Shown: positions 16,086-25,600 of the stretch, one piece after another
Position numbering within the stretch: position 1 is the first letter of the stretch
How the letters are laid out: each line of letters opens with the position of its first letter
Notes under the pieces: generated by a model
The model's input: only the letters and a program-made list of their open reading frames with translations
Database searches by the model: none
Told to the model about the DNA's origin: nothing
Program-made: the position numbers and the translations under genes
Assembly: GCA_013812905.1 (NCBI GenBank)
Contig: JACCSP010000154.1
Location: forward strand, 1 to 33,152
Source of the DNA: Pyrinomonadaceae bacterium
GTDB taxonomy: Bacteria > Acidobacteriota > Blastocatellia > Pyrinomonadales > Pyrinomonadaceae
Direction of reading: 5' to 3'
Length of the DNA: 33,152 nucleotides

Positions 16086-17390
16086 GTGGTATTTCACGAC
16101 GTTTCTGCCAAGATGGAGACACCAGCACCCGCTGCTCGCGCCGCTGAAGTATCCGCCGAAGACGCGGCGCCCGCTGTCCGACTCAGTTTCTGGCGCGGCG
16201 GGGGTAGCGCCCGCGCCGGTGCCCTGTGGAGTCGCTTTGCCGGCGACCCTAGCCTCCGCGCGGCAGTATTCGCCTTCACGTTTTCCCGCGTCGTCGTACT
16301 TACCATCCTGATCGTCGGCGGGCAGATCAACCAAACCACTTCGGCCGGGGTGGAGGGGCCGCGCCAGGTTGACCTCTCGCTCCGGAGGATTTCTATCGCG
16401 CGCATTCTCCGGAGAACCGTTTTGACGGCGGACGCAAACTGGTACGCCGGCATCGTGACGAAGGGGTATCATAAGACCGCGTTCAAGACAGACACGCACT
16501 ACAACTGGGGCTTCTTTCCACTCTACCCTATTCTCTGGCGCTTGGTTTGGAATGTAACCGGCGAGCTGCCAATCACGGGGATGGTGCTCTCGCACGTCTT
16601 CTTCCTGGTTGCACTTTTCTTCGTGCATCGGTCGGCGCTGGCTTTCGGCTACGAGGAGAGGATTGCCAGCCGCGCGCTTTTTTACCTCGCTTTCTTCCCA
16701 ACCTCCTACTTTTACTCGCTGCCGCTACCGGAATCGCTGTTCCTGCTCCTGACGGCGGCAAGTCTTAACAGTGCCGGGCGCGGGCGGTGGTTGGCGGCGG
16801 GCCTTTGCGGTGCAATCGCCTCGGCCACGCGCTTCACTGGTGTGCTCCTTTTACCCGCGCTCGTCGCACTTTACTGGCAAACTCACAGGCTGAACTGGCG
16901 GCGCAGGGAAGTTCAGAGCCTGTGCCTGATCCCGGTTGGGCTTCTCTCGTTCATGTCCTACCTGCAAGCGATCACCGGCAACGCCTTCGCATTCAAGGGC
17001 GCGATGGTAGCATGGGGTCGGAGCACGTCGATCTTCCTGGTCCCTCTTTTGGACTTCCTGCGCGACCCGCTGTTGCTCACCAATCAATGGGACTTCCGCG
17101 TCATGAACTTCACGGCGGCGATGCTCGCAATCATTTGCGGGTTGGTGTTGCTAAGGAAGAGGTGTTGGGCGTTCGGCTTGTACACGCTCGGGTCTATCCT
17201 CGTCACGCTCTCGTCGGTTATGCTCCAATCGCAGGCGCGCTACGCAATGGTATTATTTCCCATGTACTTTGTATTGGCAGCCGCCGGCGAGCGTGGGCGA
17301 GTTGACGAAGTAATCCAAACTGCGTCGGTGGCTCTGCTTTGTTTAATGACGGCGCTATTCGCCGCCTACTTCAGCTTCGTGCTTTCTTGA
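16086..17390 (+). CDS. PIG-V-like GT-C mannosyltransferase (integral membrane)
   Basis: The 434-residue protein has a roughly 60-residue Ala/Arg-rich cytoplasmic N-terminus, then about nine or ten membrane segments. PIG-V family hallmarks are visible: an aqueous loop after the first span with WYAGIVTKGYH and NWGFFPLYPILWRLVW, then FFPTSYFYSLPLPESLFLLL, and later ATRFTGVLLLPALVAL. In eukaryotes PIG-V adds mannose from dolichol-phosphate-mannose to GPI. Bacterial relatives use polyprenyl-phosphate sugars on the outer face of the membrane. The DPM1-like synthase at 27556 could supply such a donor. The start is GTG 16086, with ATG 16113 equally possible; neither has a clear Shine-Dalgarno. It lies 28 bp after the domain remnant and 37 bp before the next gene. 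Confidence 0.87.
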   Translation: MVFHDVSAKMETPAPAARAAEVSAEDAAPAVRLSFWRGGGSARAGALWSRFAGDPSLRAAVFAFTFSRVVVLTILIVGGQINQTTSAGVEGPRQVDLSLRRISIARILRRTVLTADANWYAGIVTKGYHKTAFKTDTHYNWGFFPLYPILWRLVWNVTGELPITGMVLSHVFFLVALFFVHRSALAFGYEERIASRALFYLAFFPTSYFYSLPLPESLFLLLTAASLNSAGRGRWLAAGLCGAIASATRFTGVLLLPALVALYWQTHRLNWRRREVQSLCLIPVGLLSFMSYLQAITGNAFAFKGAMVAWGRSTSIFLVPLLDFLRDPLLLTNQWDFRVMNFTAAMLAIICGLVLLRKRCWAFGLYTLGSILVTLSSVMLQSQARYAMVLFPMYFVLAAAGERGRVDEVIQTASVALLCLMTALFAAYFSFVLS

Positions 17391-17427
17391 AAAGCGTGGC
17401 CTGGCAATTCACGATTTTATATTTCTT

Positions 17428-20088
17428 ATGAAACTCGCATACTTCAGCCCGCTCAATCCGCAGCCCTCCGGAATCTCCGACTATAGCGAGGAGCTCCTGC
17501 CTTACCTCGCCGCTGATGCTGAAATAGATCTTTTCGTGGACGGCTTTCGTCCCAGCAACCCGAAGACGACGACTCAGTTCCGCTGCTTCGACTACCATCG
17601 CGACCCATCCGCGCTGGATAGCCTCCAGGGCTATGACGCGGTCATCTATCACATGGGAAACGATCATCGCTACCATGCGGGTATTTTCGACACTATGCGC
17701 CAGCAGCCCGGCGTCGTAGTTTTTCACGACTTCGCTCTACAAGATTTCTTTCTGGGCCTGGCGCGCGTACGGGGAGATATTGAACTATATCTGAACGAGG
17801 TCGCTGCCTGCCACGGGGAGAGTGAGCGCATCAGAGCCGAGGAACATCTGCTGCGCGGGAGCGTGCCGCCGCAGGTCGCTGCCCCACTTAGTTTTCCACT
17901 CAATTGCCGCGCGGCCGGTGCCGCAGAAGGTATCATTGTGCATTCACACTGGAGCCGCTCTCGGTTTGAACGCCTCGCTCCGGGCGTTCCTCTCGCGCGT
18001 ATTCCGATGCCCGTCGCCAACAGACGCACTGACAGGTCCGTGGAAGAAACGGGATCTTCCGTCAAGAACGACAACGGACAACCTCGCGTCGTGTCAATCG
18101 CTTCATTCGGACTGGTAACTCCGGATAAAGGCATTGAGCTCACACTACGCGTACTCGCGCGGTTGCGCGATAACTATAACTTCAACTACACGCTGGTTGG
18201 TGCCGAGAACTCTTACTTTGATGTGCGCGGAATAATTCGTGATTGCGGGATGTCCGACCGGGTGACGATCACGGGGCATGTGACACTGGCCGAGTTTCAA
18301 CGCTACATTGAGGAGACCGACATCGCTATTAATCTTCGCCAGCGAACCGTCGGCGAGACCTCCGCCAGCCTTTATCGAGTCATGGCTGCAGGCGTGCCTG
18401 CCATCGTCTCCAACGTAGGAGCTTTTGCTGAGTTGCCTAATAACGCAGTGGTCAAGATCGACCATGACCGCTACACCGACGCGCTGCTGGAGGCTTATTT
18501 GCGCAAGTTGATCGAGGATACCCAGTTGCGCTTGCGCATCGGCGCCAACGCGCGACGGCACGTGCTCTCAGAACATGATGGCAAAGAGAGCGCGGCTTGT
18601 TACATTGCCTTTATCAATAATGTGATCGCAAATCGCTCGCGCAAACACCTACTCAACAAAGTGTCCGATGAATCGTCGTTGCTGGGAATACAGGGGAATG
18701 ATGAGGCTTTCCTGCGCGGACTCGCTTCCGAAGTCGCCACACTCGCGCCACTTCAAATGTTCGCCACCGTCTCCAATACCCTTGCAGAGGTGCGCGTCGA
18801 AAGCGCGCCCGTGCAAAGGTCCGGCAACGGTCATGCTGCTACGCCTCCGAGCAGGGAAGTGGCCGGACGCCTGCCCAGGCTCGCGGGCATTGATTACAAA
18901 CGCGCGGCCATCGAGTATCCAGGCAGGCTCGACGCTGAGCGCCGTTATTACCTGAAAACGAAGCCTTTCTACAATCTCAAGAATAAACCAGTCAAGCATC
19001 TCGCGGACGGTATGGATGCCGAGACGCACCGCCACTTTTCAGACTTCGCCAACATCGCTGTGGCGCTCGGTTTGCCTGCGGGTAGCAGCATCCTTGATGT
19101 CGGGTGCGGGTCGGGATGGCTGAGCGAGTATTTCTCGCGTCTTGGCTATAAGGTTCTGGGGATTGACATCAGTGATGATCTCATTCAGATGGCAGAGGAG
19201 CGCATTGAGCGTGTACCTTACGATGTGGACCACGAAACGCCGCTCCGCTGTCGTTTTCTTAAGCACGACGTAGAGACAGCTCCACTTCCAGAAAAGTTTG
19301 ACGCCATTATTTGCTACGACTCGCTGCACCACCTGGAGGACGAGGCGGCAGTCTTATCCCACCTCGCGGCGATGCTAAATATTGGTGGATTGCTTTTTAT
19401 TCTGGAGGGCCAGAAACCGGCCGCCGGCTCCGCAACGGAAGATGAGCTAAGCGACGTAATGCGCCAGTACGGAACGCTTGAATCGCCGTTCAGCGGCGAC
19501 TACTTGCGCTCTCTGCTCGACGAACACGGTTTTGCCGTGGTTGGTGACTACGTTAGCGTCAACGGCCTCTTCGAGCGCGAAATGCTGGAAGGCGATCGTC
19601 TGCCCCTAACCACGCTCGCGACGCATTATCATTACCTGACTTGCAAAAAAGTCTGCGAGGGCGCGAGTGCGGCTACGGTGCCTGACAGCCGCACTCCGGG
19701 CCTCTTGCGAGCGCAGTTTTCTATGCACTCAACTCCACCCCACCAGATCGCTCCCGGCGCGCCGCTGACGATACCACTAGCCGTACGAAATACCGGGGAT
19801 ACGCTTTGGCTTGACGGGCAGACAGTACGTGCGGGAATCGTGATGCCCGCTGTCCGAATCTTTGATGAGGCAGGCACTTTGGTCAGCGAGTTCCACGGCG
19901 AGCCACGACTTCCCTCCGCCGTCGCCCCCGGTGAAACGGTAAACATCAAGATCGAGCTCGCCTCACCGAGACTTCCCGGTTCTTACACGCTTAAAGTTGA
20001 CCTCGTCGATCAGCACGTCTGTTGGTTCGAACAGCAGGGGTCAAAACCCTTCGTGCTCAGATTTGAGGTCGGCAGTAGCCCTCCCTAG
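17428..20088 (+). CDS. Three-domain fusion: GT4 glycosyltransferase + methyltransferase + Ig-like domain
   Basis: The protein has 886 residues, over twice the length of a normal GT4. Residues 1-405 are a GT4 enzyme: MKLAYFSPLNPQPSGISDYS, then RVVSIASFGLVTPDKGIELT, then NYTLVGAEN, then RVTITGHVTLAEFQRYIEETD and SLYRVMAAGVPAIVSNVGAF. A linker of about 100 residues follows. Residues of about 515-745 are a class I methyltransferase with motif I SSILDVGCGSGWLSEYFSRL (about 551-570), the acidic GIDIS and the motif IV region FDAIICYDSLHHLED. The last 130 residues form an Ig-like module (VRNTGDTLWLDG, SAVAPGETVNIKIELASP, LPGSYTLKVDLVDQHVCWFE). One chain could therefore both add and methylate a sugar. 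The Ig-like domain also occurs at 20223 and as a relic at 15890. The frame is intact throughout. Confidence 0.9.
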   Translation: MKLAYFSPLNPQPSGISDYSEELLPYLAADAEIDLFVDGFRPSNPKTTTQFRCFDYHRDPSALDSLQGYDAVIYHMGNDHRYHAGIFDTMRQQPGVVVFHDFALQDFFLGLARVRGDIELYLNEVAACHGESERIRAEEHLLRGSVPPQVAAPLSFPLNCRAAGAAEGIIVHSHWSRSRFERLAPGVPLARIPMPVANRRTDRSVEETGSSVKNDNGQPRVVSIASFGLVTPDKGIELTLRVLARLRDNYNFNYTLVGAENSYFDVRGIIRDCGMSDRVTITGHVTLAEFQRYIEETDIAINLRQRTVGETSASLYRVMAAGVPAIVSNVGAFAELPNNAVVKIDHDRYTDALLEAYLRKLIEDTQLRLRIGANARRHVLSEHDGKESAACYIAFINNVIANRSRKHLLNKVSDESSLLGIQGNDEAFLRGLASEVATLAPLQMFATVSNTLAEVRVESAPVQRSGNGHAATPPSREVAGRLPRLAGIDYKRAAIEYPGRLDAERRYYLKTKPFYNLKNKPVKHLADGMDAETHRHFSDFANIAVALGLPAGSSILDVGCGSGWLSEYFSRLGYKVLGIDISDDLIQMAEERIERVPYDVDHETPLRCRFLKHDVETAPLPEKFDAIICYDSLHHLEDEAAVLSHLAAMLNIGGLLFILEGQKPAAGSATEDELSDVMRQYGTLESPFSGDYLRSLLDEHGFAVVGDYVSVNGLFEREMLEGDRLPLTTLATHYHYLTCKKVCEGASAATVPDSRTPGLLRAQFSMHSTPPHQIAPGAPLTIPLAVRNTGDTLWLDGQTVRAGIVMPAVRIFDEAGTLVSEFHGEPRLPSAVAPGETVNIKIELASPRLPGSYTLKVDLVDQHVCWFEQQGSKPFVLRFEVGSSPP

Positions 20089-20222
20089 CCAGGATTGTCA
20101 CAATTTAGAATTGAGGATGCGTTACGAACGTTATGTTGGATTGCTGCAAATTAACCGTAGGCCCCTTTTTTGTTATCACAAACTCGCTACCACTGGGTCA
20201 TAACGCCCTTGAAGAATCAATC

Positions 20223-21347
20223 ATGACTAGGGAAGAGATTGTTGCTGAGCTCAGGAGGCTTGAGCCGTGGTTCCACGCCATTGATCTCGGCGATGGCATC
20301 AGCACCAAGATCCGAAGCGTCATGGGTGAGCCTGTCAACCACCCGTATGGACCCTGGCAGTCGATCCAAAAATGCCTTCCCGAAGATCTGAGCGGCAAGT
20401 CGGTGCTTGATGTTGGCTGCAACGCTGGATTCTATTCCTTCGAGGCAAAGCGGCGTGGCGCCGCGCACGTGCTCGGACTAGACGCTCAGCGACACCACAT
20501 CCGACAGGCTGTCTTCGCGCGCAAGGTGCTGGGCCTGAATCTGGAGTTTCGCCGGATGAATGTTTATGAACTGGACCAACGAAGGATGGGGCAGTTCGAC
20601 ATTACTCTAGCGCTCGGGCTGATCTATCACCTCAAGCACTTAGTGCTGGCGCTTGAAAATCTTTATAACGTAACGCGGGAAACGCTGATTATCGAGACGG
20701 CTATCATGCCGCCCGAACGGGGGTCGGCATCATTCTCACATCCGCTTGGTCAAGACCATATGCGGCTGCACCCGCTGGCCCTCGTAGAAAATCCGCGGGA
20801 TGCGAAAGAGCAAGTCTTCAACTGGTTCCTGCCCAGTGTCGAGGCCTTGGAAGCACTGTTGAGAAACACCGGCTTTGACAACATCGAGGTTGTGGAGGTC
20901 AAAAACGAACGCGCCGTAGTGGTCTGTCGGAAGACCGCGGGCGGCTCCGAGGAAAGCGCGCGCCTTCATTACTTCGCTGCCCTTGCGCTCAAAGCCGGCG
21001 CGCCAGCTTGCCAGCCCGATCAGGAGCTCTCATTTACCCTCCGGGTTAAAAACTCCGGATTGACGCGTTGGCCTGCTCGGGGCGAAGGCTTGTCCGACAA
21101 AGGGGCCGTACATCTGGGCGCTCACCTGATGCATACAAACGACGAAGAGATCTCTTGGGATTACGGGCGCGCCAACTTACCCCAGGACCTCGAACCGGGC
21201 GCCGAGGCAGTGATAGACATTGTCTTGCGAGCGCCTCCGAAGCCGGGCCGGTACATCGTCGAATTCGACATGGTGTCTGAGTATATTGCCTGGTTCGAGG
21301 ACTTCAGCTCGGCGACGCTAAGACATGAGCTTACAGTCGAGCAGTGA
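20223..21347 (+). CDS. Methyltransferase (CmoB/TIGR04290-like) with C-terminal Ig-like domain
   Basis: I take ATG 20223 (MTREEIVAELRRLEPWFHAI) because the 30 codons upstream are unlike the family, giving 374 residues. Residues of about 1-235 resemble CmoB-type and 'glyco-like' methyltransferases: YGPWQSIQKCLPEDLSGK, motif I SVLDVGCNAGFYSFEAKRRG, GLDAQ, then FDITLALGLIYHLKHLVLAL and the late NWFLPSVEALEALLRNTGF. Residues of about 240-374 form the same Ig-like module as the fusion protein (LRVKNSGLTRWP, LPQDLEPGAEAVIDIVL, PGRYIVEFDMVSEYIAWFE). It lies 134 bp after the fusion gene on the same strand and ends the plus-strand block. The likely substrate is a cluster sugar; that is inference from neighbours. 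Its methyltransferase core resembles that of the gene at 21535. Confidence 0.9.
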   Translation: MTREEIVAELRRLEPWFHAIDLGDGISTKIRSVMGEPVNHPYGPWQSIQKCLPEDLSGKSVLDVGCNAGFYSFEAKRRGAAHVLGLDAQRHHIRQAVFARKVLGLNLEFRRMNVYELDQRRMGQFDITLALGLIYHLKHLVLALENLYNVTRETLIIETAIMPPERGSASFSHPLGQDHMRLHPLALVENPRDAKEQVFNWFLPSVEALEALLRNTGFDNIEVVEVKNERAVVVCRKTAGGSEESARLHYFAALALKAGAPACQPDQELSFTLRVKNSGLTRWPARGEGLSDKGAVHLGAHLMHTNDEEISWDYGRANLPQDLEPGAEAVIDIVLRAPPKPGRYIVEFDMVSEYIAWFEDFSSATLRHELTVEQ

Positions 21348-21368
21348 CGCGTGAGGGGGGCAGTGGGT

Positions 21369-21434
21369 CAGAAGCCCGAGCGGAGTCTGTGTGAAAAGCT
21401 AAAAGGTAAGGGCTGCGAATCTAGCTAAAGCGCG
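21369..21434. repeat. Dispersed intergenic repeat family B, copy 2
   Basis: Blocks shared with copy 1 are GAAGCC, GAGCGG, TGTGTGAAAA, AAAAGG, AAGGGCT and CTAAAGCGC. It is shorter and abuts the palindromic element beginning at 21438. It lies between the convergent methyltransferase genes. Confidence 0.5.
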
Positions 21435-21437
21435 GAC

Positions 21438-21509
21438 ACGATCCACGAACTAACACGAAACGACACTAATAAGATTTCGTGTTGAGTTCGTGTATTTTCG
21501 TGGATCGTT
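21438..21509. repeat. Long imperfect palindrome, family A copy 2
   Basis: The left arm ACGATCCACGAA is mirrored by TTCGTGGATCGT at the right end. Inner CACGAAA and TTTCGTG words pair as well, so nearly the whole 72 bp can fold into one hairpin. It sits between two convergent genes, but the loop side has no T-tract and so it is not an ordinary terminator. Confidence 0.8.
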
Positions 21510-21534
21510 ATGTGGCCTTTTCCGACCACCACCG

Positions 21535-22323
21535 TCAGTCTCGTACAGCCACAATCGTAGACCTTTTCTCGAGTCGATCTCCGTAGTGATAGTAGTACTG
21601 CGAGTGGGTGATGCGCGCGATACTAAAGCCGAGCATCTTGAAGACCTCGTAATAGATGCCGACAGAATAAATCCACCATGTGAAATCATTTTCCGGGTGA
21701 TTTGCCGATGCATGGAAGCGCGCGATTCGCTCTTCGGTTTCCAGCAGTGGCGTAACCACAACCACGGTCTCTTTCGTAAGACGTGCGATTGAGGCCAACG
21801 CGGTGATCTGATCGCTCAAGTGTTCCAGCACTGCCCCGACAATAGCCACATCAAACTGGCCGAGGGCTAGCGGTAGGTCATAGATATTCCCGTAGAAAAC
21901 CTCAGCCTTCGATTCCAACACTCTGTGGCAGAGCCAGTAGGCGTTCTTCCACTGTTCGATTTCCGCGCCATATTGTTCGGCCCAACGCTCAGGATCGCGG
22001 TAATAAAGCTTATCCTTAAAAGGGAGACACCGGAACTGCCTTGGATCGCTCATGTCGAACGAGAGCACCCGGGCTGCGCCTCTTTTCTCGGCTTCGAAAC
22101 TGAGGAAGCCAGTCGCAGTCCCCACGTCGAGCACTTTCTTCCCACTGAGATTCACGCCACCAACATAATTGTTGAATCTGCCACGCAAATCCCATTGTCC
22201 GCGCACCTCGCCGAAGCCAGGGATGTCCATCGTGTGATAGAAAAAGCAGTCACTCAGGCTATCGATATGCCGCGGCTTTACCAACACAATTGACCTGTTG
22301 TCGTCGGCGTCTCCCTTGTGCAT
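21535..22323 (-). CDS. SAM-dependent methyltransferase
   Basis: The 262-residue single-domain class I methyltransferase has motif I LSGKKVLDVGTATGFLSFEA, an Asp at the end of the next strand (VLSFDMSD), YGNIYDLPLALGQFDVAIVG as the motif III/IV region, and AVLEHLSDQITALASIARL. The last 80 residues are aromatic-rich (WWIYSVGIYYEVFKMLGFS). Methyltransferases of this type are common in capsule and O-antigen loci; the substrate is unknown. It has no Ig-like tail. A frameshifted, truncated paralogue lies 54 bp upstream at 22377, pointing to a tandem duplication. The start is ATG 22323, and a shorter start at MDIPGFGEV is possible because the first 30 residues are poorly typed. Confidence 0.87.
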   Translation of the reverse strand: MHKGDADDNRSIVLVKPRHIDSLSDCFFYHTMDIPGFGEVRGQWDLRGRFNNYVGGVNLSGKKVLDVGTATGFLSFEAEKRGAARVLSFDMSDPRQFRCLPFKDKLYYRDPERWAEQYGAEIEQWKNAYWLCHRVLESKAEVFYGNIYDLPLALGQFDVAIVGAVLEHLSDQITALASIARLTKETVVVVTPLLETEERIARFHASANHPENDFTWWIYSVGIYYEVFKMLGFSIARITHSQYYYHYGDRLEKRSTIVAVRD

Positions 22324-22376
22324 CGCTATGGTGGTGATTCTCCCGTTTGAGAGTTGGGCCTTATTCAGGTCGACAG

Positions 22377-22650
22377 CTACGAGTGTGGCTCTTTCCTTGT
22401 AGCAGCCGGCGCAGTCTCAGTAGAGGCCTCGAACCGCGCTAGTTGTTCATCCGTCTGGAGCAGCGGCGTGATTAGGACCATAGCCTCCGCCGTCAGCCTC
22501 GAGACAGAGGCCAATGCCGTAGTCCGGGTCTGAGAGGTGCTCGAGCACTGCCCCGACTATTGCCACATCGAACATTCCAAGTTCCCGCGGCAGGTCGTAG
22601 ATGTTTCCGTACTGAAGCGCGGCAACGCGAGCAGCCCTTTTGTATTCGTC
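22377..22650 (-). pseudogene. Truncated, frameshifted paralogue of the neighbouring methyltransferase
   Basis: Reading the minus strand just after the stop of the YfhO-like gene gives YGNIYDLPRELGMFDVAIVG and AVLEHLSD, nearly the same as the intact neighbour. After the LSD the frame is wrong by one base. Shifting it gives TALASVSRLTAEAMVLITPL and LQTDEQLARFE, again parallel to TALASIARLTKETVVVVTPL. The segment then diverges to a TAG at 22379-22377. The motif I half is absent and the fragment abuts the YfhO-like coding region, so the gene lost its 5' part by deletion and gained a one-base frameshift. Confidence 0.85.
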
Positions 22651-22653
22651 CTT

Positions 22654-25600
22654 TCATTCACTCTTGATTTCGTCCGCGAATTTTTCATTCTGTCTGCTCC
22701 GTAATCCCCGGAGCAGGAGCACTGCCAGCGTGAGGAGGGAGACGAAAAACCCGGTAACCACCGACTTCGGGCGGTAGACGAACTCGATCAGGTGCTCACC
22801 AGGGCCGAGTTCAACGCCGCGCAGGTTGTAATCCACCCGCAAGGTATCAGTTGCACGACCATCGACGTAAGCACGCCAGCCGGGGTAATAATTCTCGCTC
22901 AATACGAGAGTTGATCTCCCGCTAAAGTAGGTCTTCAAATTAATTCGATTTGGCTCGTACTTCGTAATTTCTGCGCGCGCGTCTTGCGTCGAGGTTATAG
23001 AGGCTAACGGTTTCGCCTCGACGAGAGCAGTGCGCAGTGGATCCCACACGGACCCATCAGGCAGCTTACCAGTGCGAACTACTTCAAGCGTTGTGCCTTC
23101 GTCCAAAACCATGGACTCTGATGCCAACCATGCGCGCGGTAGGTACCGCGCGTTCTCGTAGATATCTACCTTCGAGGTTTGCCCCAGAAGTTTCCATCGA
23201 TCGGTTTTCGGTTCGCCGGCCGGTTGAGTTTCCGCAAGTGCAGTTGTGCGATCAATACGCATCCATTCGCGCCGCAGTGGATAGCTCTTGCCGTGATCCA
23301 CATCCACTAGCGACAAGCGAAGAACGCTCAGGCGAAGATCCGGCCAGCGAATTCCGGCCTCAAGCTCAATTTCACCACCTGTGAGAGTGATCTTTTCAGG
23401 AAGCGTAAACGAGGTGACGTATGAGTGCCCTTCGTACCTACCTTTGGCATCATTGACTGGATAACTAGTGGCCAAGGAGGGAAGCTTGTGCTTAATGCGG
23501 GCGCGAATGTCCGGGCGATCGTGGGACCACTCCGCAGTGTCTACGCCAGCGCGTAATTGGAACTCGAAAGCACGACCGTCATTTGCTATTAATCGCAAAC
23601 GGCCAACAATCGCCTGGTCCGGAACGTTGTCGGACCATGCCAGGTTAGAAACCAACGCCACACGATCCGCTGCCAGCGGTCTGACAACGAAACGCAGTCG
23701 CTTACCAATACCTATACCAGGCAGACCAAGATCGCTCTTGGCAAACATGAACCCATTATAACGATCAGTCGCAGGGGGAAAATCATTCTGAGGAGCGGAG
23801 ACAGAATCGGTTTGGTCTTTCCCGGATTGCTGGCGCAGCGAAATCAAATAACGCACGTTTAGCAGATCGATCTCGCGGCTGTCGCCGCGAAGCGTCGTCT
23901 CAGGATCAGTTAATTCGCCCCAGACTTTCATTTGCCCCGCGAGGCGGCTGTAACGCTCTAATCCTAAACCATCATAGCCGGCGGCGTTGTGAACGCCGTG
24001 CATCATATAAACGTCGGGTTGCGTCCAGAGCACCCTGTCAGTCGAATGCGAGACCGAAGGTGGGACCGGAGGTGTCGCTGGATCAAATGCGTGTGGCGCA
24101 GTCAGAATTCTATACGCGGATGCATCCTGCGGAGCCGTACGGCGCAGAAATTGAACGGTCTGCGGCACGCTCCAAACCTCTTCGTCTGCGGTAGGGCTCG
24201 ACGTATACCATCCGCTCGAGTGTCCCCAGATAATGAGGTCGACCGTGAGGATTGCGAGGAGCCGTGCTGTACTGCCGCGTCGTCGCCGCGCGAAAACCCA
24301 TAAGGCCCAGGCGCTCAAGGCCGCGAACAGAACCGGAAGAAACAGCTCAGGCGCACGTAATAGTGTCACCGGCGCAGAGCGCGCCAAAAGAAATTTTTCG
24401 GGCCGCAAGCAGGTCACCATTAGACAAGTTAGAATGACGACGAGGCTAGCGGCGATCGCGACCCTCCGCAGAACTGGTTTGCCACCGCGGCCTTCCGCCA
24501 ACACCGTAATCCCGCGACCGGCCAGCACTGCAATCGCGAAGTCCACCTCCATCAGGTGGCGTGCCGGGACCCGGAAAAGATTCAGAACCGGCACGTAATA
24601 AACAAACCAATACAAGTTCAGGGGCGCGTGCGCGCCAAACGCAAGCAGCGCACACACGAGCGCCGTACAAGTCCAGAACTTTGTCCTTGTGTCCCGTTTG
24701 ATTAGAACGGCGACGAGCGCGAGCATCATCGCCAGCAAGCCGGCATAGCCGATGAACACGGAGTAAAAGGGCTCCCCAAAGTAGGGTGCGCGGAACAATC
24801 TCCCGTCGCCGCCACCCATGATGTACGGAGCAAAGTAGGCCGATAGAAACCGGCGAGGCATCGAGAATGAAGTAAAGAACTCGTAAGTGGCTTCGGCGCG
24901 TTGGCTCTTGCGCAGCAACTCGAAGGTCGGTACGATTTGCACCGCGGCCAACAATACACCAGCCGCCGCATAGGCCAGCGACCAGAGGTAACGCTTCCAA
25001 GATTGCATAGCACCCCACGCGGGCTGCCCCGGGGTCCCCAAGCGGGTAGCCCGCTTGGGGTGGGCGCGTGGGGACCCCGCAATGTTGGCAAGCGCCATTA
25101 CCACAGCGTAGGCCGTAACCAACATCAGCGAATACGCAAAAGTTTGTTGATGGCCGACCATTGCCTGGAGAGCTACGATAAGGGCCAGCATAGCGCCGCG
25201 AGGGCGACCACCGCTGCGCGCGTATCCTTCAACCGCCCAAAGCACCCACGGCAGCATTGCGGCGGTCTGAACTATGTTGATGTGGCTGAGCTGTCCAACG
25301 AGGAAACCGCCGCATTGCCAGACGATACTGGTTACCACAGCTCCCGCGATCGTCGCGCCGGTTCGACGCGAATACAAATAGGCACCCAGCGCCGCTAACA
25401 TATAGGTTGAGATCACCATCAAATTTGTAGCGACGGTGGGTGAGAAGAGCAGGTAGTACCAGTTGAGAGGAAACAAAACTCCGGCCTGTGAAGAAGCGAG
25501 CAACGGTATTCCGCTGAAGTAATATGGATTCCACAACGGAAGATTTCCGGCGCGGAGGATATTTGCCGCAGCCACCCGAAGAGGTACGTTTTGAATAAGG

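Noticed and set aside
24446-25018. 190-codon minus-strand reading frame in another frame of the YfhO-like gene
   Set aside because: A shadow of the YfhO-like coding region; Arg/Gly-rich composition typical of GC-rich off-frame reading.
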